Shown here piece by piece: positions 6,411 through 12,980 of a stretch of 13,079 nucleotides of DNA. Under the pieces are notes generated by a model. It was not told where the DNA came from. It saw only the letters and a program-made list of their open reading frames with translations, and ran no database searches. Source of the stretch: Candidatus Cloacimonadota bacterium (GTDB lineage: Bacteria > Cloacimonadota > Cloacimonadia > Cloacimonadales > Cloacimonadaceae); the NCBI GenBank assembly GCA_023392795.1, contig JAEWNJ010000053.1, positions 1 to 13,079 on the forward strand, read 5' to 3'. Within the stretch, counting starts at the first letter, position 1, and each line of letters opens with the position of its first letter. Position numbers and translations under genes: made by a program.

Positions 6411-9400
6411 TTAAAACACTTCAAAAATCCCTCCATAAACAGGAGGTTGATACTCAGGTGCGCAACGTTTGTCAGCTTCGATCTCTTCAAGCTCGGTTCT
6501 CATCTTAGTTTCATAGTTTCGAATCTGACTTTTACGCATGGTAATAATCTGGGTAGAACCATTATTTCGTGTCAGGTCATCAAGCAATTCTTGGGTTTTG
6601 GCGATTCTGCTGCTCCAATACAGGAGCTTGCTGTCCCTGCGCCTGTTTAGCATCAGTTCATGTCTAGCCTTGTAGCGATTATAATGGCTGAAGAATCTAT
6701 CCTTGAATTTGTTAAAAGCTACTTGATGAGCTTCCCTCAGGTAGTCTTTATCGTCTATGGTGATACTTTGAATCGCTGGTTCGCCTTCTTCGATGGCCAA
6801 ACCAATTAACTGCTCGCAAAGGTCGCTATTCCCGATCACCGCTAAGTCTTCATTTACGATGATTGGCATCAGAACGCTCGTTTCTCTGGTTGTAGTTATC
6901 CTTCCCACGCAAATGAAATAAAGATAGTAACCTGCGCTAAGGTTGATCTTGTTTTCTTCCAGAAGAGTTTTTCTTAGCCTGAAGTAATGGCAGCTATGGA
7001 TTTGGTTTAGTTCTTTATACTGCATGGTAATTGCTTTAATCAAGGGATGCAGGATATTCAAAAATTGGGCATCCTCATTCTCGTATGCCACTTCTGAAGA
7101 GAATGTAACCTTCACTGGTCCATAGCTAAATATGTCCAGCTCACGTGAGTCGCTGATCCTATCTCTAATGTCTTTGCGAAACTCTTTGCACAGCTTCAAG
7201 CTACCCATCTGAGTTTTTGCATCATATCTAATCTCACTTTCTGGGTAATTCTTTTCGATGTGACCCGCAATGTACTGGTGCAACTGCTTGGGACTAAGAT
7301 ATCTTCTGTTCTTTTGAATATTATTCATCTCCCTGTCAAAGAACTGATCAAGGCTAAGCAATTCATTATTAGCCGTCTCCAAGTCCGCGATATCTTTTAG
7401 TCTATTTTTTATGATGCGCTCTTGCTCGTCCAGTTTTTCTTCAATCTCTTGCGGGCTGAGTTCTGTGTAGTATAAATGTTTGCTAATGTCAGACATCACT
7501 TCTTCCATGATCGGCTCGAGCAATCCAATCGTACCCTCAAACATTGCAATTCTTTCATACAGCCTACCCACAATCTGATCATCAATCGTGTTTAGCATTT
7601 CAAAGTTGTATATGTGAATTTTGGATGATTTCTGACCAATACGGTCTATCCTACCTATCCTCTGTTCTAACTCCATGGGGTTCCATGGTAAATCATAATT
7701 GATCAGGGTATCACAAAACTGAAGATCAATACCTTCACTCCCCACTCGTGAAGAAAGTAGGATACTAAAGCCGGTATTGTTTCGGAACTCGTTTATTAAT
7801 TGAGAGCGTTCTGAGATGTGCACATCCCCATGGAGCATGTAGCATTGTACTCCATTTCTATGTAGGCGCTCCTGAATATACCTGAGTGTATCTTTGAAGA
7901 ATGCAAAAATGATAACTTTATTGGTGTGATTCTTTATCAGGCTTAGAACTTCAATCAGCCTTTCATATTTTGAATCTCTATGCTCCCAAAACGCATGAGC
8001 AGGCGTCTTCCCAGTATTCTCATCATTCTCTTCAAAAAGTATAGATTCATCGCTAAATGCAAGGTCCACTTCATAGTTCTTTTCCAGCTTCGCTTTATGC
8101 GCGTGAAGCGATGATGATAGCATTTGTTTTGCTCTGCATAAAGCTAATACTCCTGTGAACATATCCCCATCAAAATAGTGCTTAATACCTTTAACAAGTT
8201 CATCATAGTTTTCTTTCTCAACCTGGGTAAATTCGACTTGAATCTTGTGTGGTACTCTTTTAGGTCTGGTCTTATGGACATCCTTCTTCAATGTTCGGTT
8301 ATACATAGGACCTATAAGATGTAACTCACTTAGATTTCTCTGGATATCAACAATCGTATCAACAGAGATACCATTTTGAATGCCATCTTCCAATAAATGC
8401 ACAATGTCCCGGTAAATTAGGTTATCGTTGTATTCGCTCTCAACTTTTTTTACGAAGTTAAAAACCTGCACCAAATCGGGATTTGCCCTAGAAATGGCAT
8501 TCAAAGCGTAAACAATCGGTGCATTTGCAGCCAGCTGTTTTTGGAATGATGATAAATCGTCATATTGAGTATCATCCATGATGTTAAGGATATTGAATAG
8601 ATTTGCTTCAGATATATGAACAGGTGTCGCAGTAAGAAATACTATGGACTCAGCCACGGAGCTAAGTATTTTCACAACCCCGTGTTGCTTGTTTTTGTTT
8701 CGCAGACTATGTGCCTCATCCACAATCAATAAATCCCACTTGAAATCAGATAATTCCAGCTCTTCTTTCACACTATCTGATCGAATTGACTCCAGAGAAA
8801 CGATGAATCTGTGCTTTTTATATCTCTCGGCATACTTACTGTTGCCGGAAATGAACTCTTTGAACTCTCCAGCATGCAAAATATTGAAGTTTTCGCCAAA
8901 TCTTTCGCTCATCTCAGACATCCATTTCACTCTGAGATTGGCAGGAGGAACGATAAGAACGCTGTTCAATTCTCCACGGGCATCCAGTTCTTTCATGATT
9001 AAGCCCGCCTCTATCGTCTTACCCAGACCCACTTCATCACAGATCAAGATTCTACGTCTGAATGAGCCTATGAATTTGATTAGTGGCTTATACTGGTATT
9101 CGTAGAAGATGGTTTTGGACGTGTTCATTGCGTACACATTGTTCTGAATGGATTCACTGTTATTGAGCTTTAAAAAAGTCATCGCCTTCTGAAAATCGTG
9201 GAATTGACCAAAGTTATTGGCTAATAGATCATCCTCCACATTGTTGCGTTTGATATAAGGCATGAGCAGCTCACCGGCAATGTACTCATATTCATTTCCA
9301 AATACTACTCCATACAAATAATCATCTTCAAGCTTGACTTCCAGTTTTTGAATTTCACCGATTTTATCGAGGTTCCTTTTGAGCCGAACCTTATCACCTA

Positions 9401-9416
9401 CATGATACTCAGCCAC
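6411..9416 (-). CDS. RapA/HepA-like SNF2-family SF2 helicase
   Basis: 1001 residues from a GTG at 9416-9414. AAAGGAG eight bases upstream fixes this start; the frame is open further up but lacks a comparable site. Residues 4-55 (HVGDKVRLKRN through AGELLMPY) look like a small beta-barrel of the Tudor/KOW kind found at the front of RapA-like enzymes. Motif I is DEVGLGKT (127-134), Ia IVPPANL (155-161), II DEAH (233-236), III TATP (262-265), IV VIIFAFFKD (501-509), V SRVGSEGIDLQ (556-566) and VI QRIGRIDRIGQ (585-595). The long C-terminal region (640-1001) is mostly helical, with coiled-coil-like stretches at about 655-705 and 960-985. All ATPase motifs are intact. The expected activity is ATP-driven translocation on duplex nucleic acid or remodelling of bound protein. 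It overlaps the Hsp70-like gene by 8 bases. DISARM DrmD is a possible relative, but no other DISARM gene is present. Confidence 0.9.
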   Translation of the reverse strand: MAEYHVGDKVRLKRNLDKIGEIQKLEVKLEDDYLYGVVFGNEYEYIAGELLMPYIKRNNVEDDLLANNFGQFHDFQKAMTFLKLNNSESIQNNVYAMNTSKTIFYEYQYKPLIKFIGSFRRRILICDEVGLGKTIEAGLIMKELDARGELNSVLIVPPANLRVKWMSEMSERFGENFNILHAGEFKEFISGNSKYAERYKKHRFIVSLESIRSDSVKEELELSDFKWDLLIVDEAHSLRNKNKQHGVVKILSSVAESIVFLTATPVHISEANLFNILNIMDDTQYDDLSSFQKQLAANAPIVYALNAISRANPDLVQVFNFVKKVESEYNDNLIYRDIVHLLEDGIQNGISVDTIVDIQRNLSELHLIGPMYNRTLKKDVHKTRPKRVPHKIQVEFTQVEKENYDELVKGIKHYFDGDMFTGVLALCRAKQMLSSSLHAHKAKLEKNYEVDLAFSDESILFEENDENTGKTPAHAFWEHRDSKYERLIEVLSLIKNHTNKVIIFAFFKDTLRYIQERLHRNGVQCYMLHGDVHISERSQLINEFRNNTGFSILLSSRVGSEGIDLQFCDTLINYDLPWNPMELEQRIGRIDRIGQKSSKIHIYNFEMLNTIDDQIVGRLYERIAMFEGTIGLLEPIMEEVMSDISKHLYYTELSPQEIEEKLDEQERIIKNRLKDIADLETANNELLSLDQFFDREMNNIQKNRRYLSPKQLHQYIAGHIEKNYPESEIRYDAKTQMGSLKLCKEFRKDIRDRISDSRELDIFSYGPVKVTFSSEVAYENEDAQFLNILHPLIKAITMQYKELNQIHSCHYFRLRKTLLEENKINLSAGYYLYFICVGRITTTRETSVLMPIIVNEDLAVIGNSDLCEQLIGLAIEEGEPAIQSITIDDKDYLREAHQVAFNKFKDRFFSHYNRYKARHELMLNRRRDSKLLYWSSRIAKTQELLDDLTRNNGSTQIITMRKSQIRNYETKMRTELEEIEADKRCAPEYQPPVYGGIFEVF

Positions 9417-11811
9417 GATGAAATCTCCTTTGGTTATACAAGATCTCTTCCTCAGATAGCTCTCGTTTTTTTTGCTCAAAGACTTCAACTTTACAGTCTT
9501 TGGGCAGTATGTAGTTATCTTTCAACTTCTTGGGATCTCCACTTAAACCATAGGCCACTGCGCAGCGGTAATAAGGAGCCTCATCGGATAACCAGCGGGG
9601 AGGGTTTGTTAGCACTTGTATCTTCTTAGCACCATGGCTTCCATCATCATCATAGAGCATAGGAGCGCTAAAAACCTCACGTACACTCTCGTGTAGTGCT
9701 CCACCTCCACTGGCCAGGATTTTCATATCATATATTGGCTTCATTGATTCAGGCCCCAGTAACTTCGATTTTATCTCTTTGAGTATCCCTGAATTCCGAA
9801 ACTCATTGAATATGGCTAAATAGTGTTGTCGCACAATGGACTCTTGTTCATTTGCATCATTGATCCTATTTTCGATATCAGAAAAGCCTTTATAAATGAT
9901 CCTGGCGGCGATCATATCAGCTTTTTTTTGTCCCCCCTTTTTTAGCTTGAACACGGTCATGTCTGTCGTTCCCGCTCCAAAGTCGATTAACGTATATAAT
10001 CCCGGCTCTTTTGTGCGAGTATGATAATCTGCGATCTCTGCTGCTGACTCGGCTATCACCTGGCTATATTCTCGTTGTCCCAGTCTATCTGATACCTTCA
10101 TCATGTCCAGGTGATTGCTGACCTTAAGTTGTGAATGGTAACATTGATCGTTATTGATCGTTTCCGCAAGCTTCAGAACCAAATGCATGTTTTCAACCAC
10201 TTTATTGTTGTTCATCTGCTCTACCGGTAAACATACTGAGTATGTAAAGCGGTAGTTTGAAACAATGTGTGCCTCCGCTTTTATCTGTTTTTCGGTTTGC
10301 GCAAATAGAAAGGCCAGATATGCTGCACATATCATGATATCCTGATCATTAATGGTGTTAGAAAGCAAGGACGTCTTTAGTTTGGTATATTTCGATCTTG
10401 TCTTTGCCAATAAAGCGTCATATCCGAAGAGAAACTTCCCCTGAAAACTTGCTACCATGCTTGGTATAGTCCAATCTTCATATTCATGTTCGTAGTATTG
10501 CTCCCGCATACTGTGGAAATGCATAATCTTAGCAGTCTCGTCCACAGCTGTGCGATAACAGATTTTCGTGCGGCTTGTTCCAAAATCAATGCCAACCGAG
10601 ATTTCAATGTTACTCTTTTTAAATCTGCTCCCAGCTGATTTTGATTTAGTATCCTGATTAGCTTGCCTATCTATGCTTATCTGGCACAAATCATATCCGG
10701 CTGAGATAACAGGCTTTGGCGCACATTTTACAACAGGCTTCAAATCATTTTTTGGCGAAGAGGGCACAGCAGCAGCTTTGTTTGGAACAAGGACTGTCAT
10801 TTCTTTGGGTTTAAACTCGGTCTTAAGATACCTGATAAGTGTATTTTTCTGCCTCCGTTTGTACGTATCGAGTCGTAAAGCATAAAAGTCGTAACCATCC
10901 GAAAACTCCATCAACAGCATATGCATGTTGGGATCATACGATAGATTATGATATTCCTCAGATCTATCAAACTCCTTACTGGGTATTGTCTGACAACACT
11001 CAATAGCTTCATTATCAAGCTTCCATATCTTCAGAGTTCCGACTGAATCTAGGGACGTAAAAAACTCATCCTTGCCCAAGAAGCATACAGCGCAAATTGT
11101 ACAAGCATGCCCTTTGGAAATCCTGGCTAGCTTCATGCTGCCTTGCTTGCCATACCAATACCTCATGTTGTTGCTGCTGCGATTGAATCGAATTGCGTAT
11201 ATGTTTCCTGGACTTACAACTAGGCTATTCTTGAACTTTCTTGACTTTTGGATTATGGCCTCAAGAGGAAAATCATGACGTTGCTTGTACAAAGTAACAA
11301 GATCTGTCGTTGCTGGATGCTCGCTAAGAATGTCTTCAATATCAGGCTTGGGATATACGCAGATCATATCTTCCGGCACGATGGGGATGCTGCGATTAGA
11401 TGTCCGCAGTATTTTTTCCCCATTTGCGCCTTCACATATAGTATAAGAGCCTGAATAAAAGTAATGTTCACTATTCTCAAGGTGCTGATACTCACTCCCC
11501 TTATTCAACCATACCTCAGTTATCCCATTTTCACTGTTAATCAGCAGATCGCCAGCAATCTGGCAATGATGCTGTTTCATATCTCTTACCTTGCTAATTG
11601 TATGCATTTTCGGATTGTAAATCTTGGGGGTATTACCAATAAAGAATAGGGCTAGAGCTCCACTGGTTTTACTCTCCCACACGAATTCCAACTCACCCTT
11701 TACATGTATCTCTGATGATTTTGCGCGGTTGCTGTGAAATTCGCCTACTCGCTTTGCCGGTATATATACAAAATAGTAGCTTGGCCTTTTCAAGACAAAG
11801 TACTCATCCAT
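9409..11811 (-). CDS. Hsp70-like (ASKHA) ATPase with N-terminal beta-propeller-like region
   Basis: 800 residues; ATG preceded by GGAGGA three bases upstream. The C-terminal part (about 401-770) is an actin/Hsp70-fold ATPase: phosphate-1 loop VGIDFGTSRTK (406-416), phosphate-2 loop LIDFGAGTTDMTV (608-620) and adenosine motif LASGGGALHE (699-708). The chain stops soon after this fold, so the DnaK peptide-binding domain and lid are absent. The N-terminal ~330 residues are beta-rich and include one clear WD40-type blade at about 235-264 (GHACTICAVCF, then FFTS, ending GTLKIWKL), suggesting a propeller that replaces the substrate domain. Residues 340-400 are a Pro/Lys/Ser-rich linker. No signal peptide or membrane segment is seen, so it is cytoplasmic. 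It is the first long gene of the unit and overlaps the RapA-like helicase. I infer a regulatory or sensing subunit for that helicase. An A/G-rich slippery stretch lies in codons 623-630. Confidence 0.85.
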   Translation of the reverse strand: MDEYFVLKRPSYYFVYIPAKRVGEFHSNRAKSSEIHVKGELEFVWESKTSGALALFFIGNTPKIYNPKMHTISKVRDMKQHHCQIAGDLLINSENGITEVWLNKGSEYQHLENSEHYFYSGSYTICEGANGEKILRTSNRSIPIVPEDMICVYPKPDIEDILSEHPATTDLVTLYKQRHDFPLEAIIQKSRKFKNSLVVSPGNIYAIRFNRSSNNMRYWYGKQGSMKLARISKGHACTICAVCFLGKDEFFTSLDSVGTLKIWKLDNEAIECCQTIPSKEFDRSEEYHNLSYDPNMHMLLMEFSDGYDFYALRLDTYKRRQKNTLIRYLKTEFKPKEMTVLVPNKAAAVPSSPKNDLKPVVKCAPKPVISAGYDLCQISIDRQANQDTKSKSAGSRFKKSNIEISVGIDFGTSRTKICYRTAVDETAKIMHFHSMREQYYEHEYEDWTIPSMVASFQGKFLFGYDALLAKTRSKYTKLKTSLLSNTINDQDIMICAAYLAFLFAQTEKQIKAEAHIVSNYRFTYSVCLPVEQMNNNKVVENMHLVLKLAETINNDQCYHSQLKVSNHLDMMKVSDRLGQREYSQVIAESAAEIADYHTRTKEPGLYTLIDFGAGTTDMTVFKLKKGGQKKADMIAARIIYKGFSDIENRINDANEQESIVRQHYLAIFNEFRNSGILKEIKSKLLGPESMKPIYDMKILASGGGALHESVREVFSAPMLYDDDGSHGAKKIQVLTNPPRWLSDEAPYYRCAVAYGLSGDPKKLKDNYILPKDCKVEVFEQKKRELSEEEILYNQRRFHRG
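9425..9431 (-). promoter_or_regulatory. Ribosome binding site that fixes the helicase GTG start
   Basis: AAAGGAG on the minus strand, inside the last codons of the Hsp70-like gene and eight bases before GTG (9416-9414). The upstream TGA (9411-9409) falls just after this start, giving an 8-base overlap. Coupled translation and matched protein amounts are likely. Confidence 0.8.
9896..9943 (-). other. Tandem in-frame slippery heptamers plus stem-loop inside the Hsp70-like gene
   Basis: On the coding strand the sequence runs A6, G6, A, C, A8. In the reading frame it gives CTA AAA AAG GGG GGA CAA AAA AAA. This holds a dnaX-type heptamer A_AAA_AAG (9943-9937) and a second heptamer A_AAA_AAA (9928-9922). 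Six bases after the second, ATGATC (9915-9910) and GATCAT (9901-9896) form a 6-base stem with an 8-base loop. Slipping to -1 at the first heptamer reads GGG GGG ACA AAA AAA AGC TGA; the +1 frame also stops within about ten codons. Frameshifting or polymerase slippage here would give a protein ending near residue 630, just after the phosphate-2 loop and lacking the adenosine motif. Confidence 0.4.
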
Positions 11812-11845
11812 AATTCCTCCAAATCATAGATTTTAGTCGGCTTTT

Positions 11846-11914
11846 TTAGTTCAATCCCCCACTTATCAGGACTTCTCTGTTGACAACAATGGTTTTATAG
11901 CACCTTGAAATCAT
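11846..11914 (-). CDS. Possible 22-codon leader peptide upstream of the Hsp70-like gene
   Basis: A short frame starting MISRCYKTIVV and ending in LISGGLN, with GAGGAG eight bases before its ATG. It lies within the inferred leader, 34 bases before the Hsp70-like start codon. The ribosome site is as good as those of the large genes, which is why it is listed. It could be a small protein, a leader peptide, or the stump of a lost gene. No family is recognised, and frames of this length are easily found by chance. Confidence 0.3.
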   Translation of the reverse strand: MISRCYKTIVVNREVLISGGLN

Positions 11915-11936
11915 AGCCTTATCTCCTCGAGCTTTG

Positions 11937-11962
11937 TATGCAATCTACGCATGCTTGCAATC
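11937..11962. promoter_or_regulatory. Candidate operator: direct and inverted repeats at the defence-unit promoter
   Basis: TGCAATC occurs at 11939-11945 and 11956-11962, 17 bases apart. Within the same span GTATGC (11937-11942) and GCATGC (11950-11955) form an imperfect inverted repeat. This overlaps or directly follows the inferred -10 box, which would suit a repressor. No regulator gene is visible in the window to bind it. Confidence 0.3.
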
Positions 11963-11987
11963 ATTTCTAGTTTAATGTTTCAGTCAA
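11960..11987 (-). promoter_or_regulatory. Candidate promoter of the Hsp70-like/helicase unit
   Basis: On the minus strand TTGACT (11987-11982, 5 of 6 to -35) is followed after 16 bases by AATGAT (11965-11960, 4 of 6 to -10). Transcription would start near 11953, leaving a leader of about 140 bases. A weaker alternative is TTGCAA...TACAAA 16 bases apart, just downstream. Confidence 0.4.
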
Positions 11988-12109
11988 GTTTTTTATGCCT
12001 CTCCATGTTTGACAATTACCAACTCAGCACCAAGGCCTATCTCACTAACCCATATCATGACGTCTTCAAGCAGCCCCAAGCTGAGTATTCGTCAATTCCC
12101 CCAACCCAA

Positions 12110-12189
12110 AAAAGCGGCCATTGATGCCCGCTTTACACAGGAGATTTCTAAGGTTCAGCTCAATCGAGCATTTCCTTGCTCAATCTGCC
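12110..12189. repeat. 80-base direct repeat, copy 1 (displaced gene end plus terminator)
   Basis: Matches 12901-12980 in the same orientation with two mismatches in 80 (at 12126 and 12149), offset by 791 bases. In copy 2 this sequence is the last codons (GRLSKEMLD, stop), the 3' untranslated piece and the terminator of a minus-strand gene. Copy 1 therefore carries a detached gene end. Its hairpin keeps nine of ten pairs and a run of six T on the minus strand, so it may still terminate. Similarity ends abruptly after CTGCC, where the AAA+ fragment begins. The 12001-12109 stretch to its left shows nothing recognisable. Confidence 0.9.
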
Positions 12190-12417
12190 GAGCGATCGGT
12201 GGATCATGCGGAAAACACCATTCAGAGTATCTTTCTGGAGGAAATGGAAAGCTTCCCCGGGAACATCATTGTGACCACCAATCTCTGCGCGGAGATGGAT
12301 GTCGCCATGTCCCGGCATTTTCATTACAAGCTGGAGATCAGGGTTCCGGATCGGGAAGCCAGAATGGAGCTCTGGAAACTTCATCTGCCCGGCAGCTGGC
12401 TCGGGATCCGGGGATGA
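12190..12417 (+). pseudogene. AAA+ ATPase fragment (central to C-terminal part of the module)
   Basis: The plus-strand frame reads ERSVDHAENTIQSIFLEEME, then FPGNIIVTTNL, then AMSRHFHYKLEI, then VPDREARMELWKLHLPGS, and stops at TGA 12415-12417. This is the sensor-1 and arginine-finger half of a CbxX- or FtsH-like AAA+ domain (the IIVTTN sensor, then MsRRFhyklei). Walker A and Walker B are missing; the sequence upstream is repeat copy 1. The usual RRF is RHF here, consistent with decay. The frame continues upstream into the repeat only by accident. It is a remnant of a larger gene, probably cut by the rearrangement that made the 80-base duplication. Confidence 0.75.
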
Positions 12418-12486
12418 TGCCACTGGCTATGGAATGGCGCTCCGTCGGGGTGCTTACTCCGTTCATCACAAATAAGGTACATGGGA

Positions 12487-12516
12487 TTTATCAACTGTCT
12501 GAGTCCTGTAAGGACG
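12487..12516 (+). repeat. REP-like palindromic element A
   Basis: TTTATCAACTGTCT leads into a stem-loop GTCCT-GTA-AGGAC. It aligns without gaps to element B 110 bases downstream (21 of 30 identical). Together with the inverted element at 12559-12585 it forms a small cluster in the decayed region between the AAA+ fragment and the right-hand gene. Confidence 0.6.
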
Positions 12517-12585
12517 GCATTTTAGATTTGCCAACGCCCTAGTTTGGGGATCTGATGTATCTAAAATACCGTCCTGATGGGACTC
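12501..12585. repeat. Inverted pair of palindromic elements (27-base arms)
   Basis: 12501-12527 and the reverse complement of 12559-12585 match at 23 of 27 positions, from GAGTCC to TATTTTAGAT/CATTTTAGAT, with a 31-base loop. Each arm contains its own small palindrome (GTCCTGTAAGGAC and GTCCTGATGGGAC). Paired inverted palindromes are the layout of REP/BIME elements. The RNA could fold into a long hairpin. No RAYT transposase gene is in the window. Confidence 0.65.
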
Positions 12586-12596
12586 AGGCGGGAGGC

Positions 12597-12626
12597 TTTG
12601 TCAACAGCCTGCGCCCCGAAGGGGCG
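12597..12626 (+). repeat. REP-like palindromic element B
   Basis: TTTGTCAACAGCCT leads into the stem-loop CGCCCC-GAA-GGGGCG. Compared with element A, two T-A pairs of the stem are C-G pairs here, so both sides changed together and pairing was kept. The GC-rich hairpin lacks a T-run, so it is not an ordinary terminator. Confidence 0.6.
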
Positions 12627-12772
12627 TAACCAGCACGCAAGATATGTATAAGGATAATCAATCAGCTATTTGATGAATGTTAGCTTTCTAGTACTAACGT
12701 TTCTTCCACTCTGTCTGATTCAATATCATGCAACAGACACATAAGCTGTTCTTCTGATTATTTTTCATTAGC

Positions 12773-12807
12773 CCTGAAAAGCGTTTGTTCGCTTCATGGT
12801 TTTCAGG
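12773..12807. repeat. Inverted repeat in an otherwise featureless spacer
   Basis: CCTGAAAA (12773-12780) and TTTTCAGG (12800-12807) are perfect 8-base arms. Nested between them, AAGCG (12779-12783) and CGCTT (12790-12794) form a competing small hairpin. No T-run follows, and no gene is recognised in 12631-12900. This could be decayed repeat sequence or a small structured RNA; nothing here decides. Confidence 0.3.
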
Positions 12808-12900
12808 ATTTCCACGCCTAAGGGCAGACAAGCATATAAGCATCTTCTGTCAATGAGAATATCTTGCTTATCTCTCGCTGAATGAAACCGCTTATACAAC

Positions 12901-12980
12901 AAAAGCGGCCATTGATGGCCGCTTTACACAGGAGATTTCTAAGGTTCAGTTCAATCGAGCATTTCCTTGCTCAATCTGCC
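12901..12980. repeat. 80-base direct repeat, copy 2 (native gene 3' end)
   Basis: The parent copy of the duplication at 12110-12189. It contains the terminator, the 3' untranslated bases and the last ten codons of the minus-strand gene. A repeat made of a gene's 3' end plus terminator is what integration of an element into a gene end can leave (attL/attR), though no integrase is visible. Confidence 0.85.
12902..12925 (-). terminator. Rho-independent terminator of the right-edge gene
   Basis: A perfect 10-base stem (AAAGCGGCCA with TGGCCGCTTT) and a 4-base loop, followed on the minus strand by a T-rich run. It lies 25 bases downstream of the stop codon at 12953-12951. A copy with one mismatch is at 12111-12134. 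Confidence 0.75.

Noticed and set aside
6411..9416. DISARM system, with the helicase as DrmD
   Set aside because: No DrmA, DrmB, DrmC or methyltransferase gene is in the window; an SNF2 helicase alone does not define DISARM.
9417..9488. Upstream extension of the helicase to an ATG at 9488
   Set aside because: It would overlap the Hsp70-like gene by 80 bases, adds 24 unpatterned residues and lacks the well-spaced AAAGGAG that precedes the GTG at 9416.
4299..11931. 13-base word GCTCGAGGAGATA shared by the nuclease-helicase 3' end and the Hsp70-like leader
   Set aside because: About one shared 13-mer is expected by chance in a window of this size, and the contexts differ.
12160..12423. 87-codon minus-strand frame ending in GRLSKEMLD
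   Set aside because: Only the last residues are meaningful, and these come from the duplicated gene end; the rest is antisense to the AAA+ fragment.
12009..12542. 177-codon plus-strand frame across the repeat region
   Set aside because: It runs through repeat copy 1 and through the AAA+ fragment in the wrong frame; its translation has no pattern.
12418..12900. CRISPR array or tRNA gene in the repeat-rich spacer
   Set aside because: The repeats are not regularly spaced and have no uniform spacers; no cloverleaf or T-loop-like sequence is visible.
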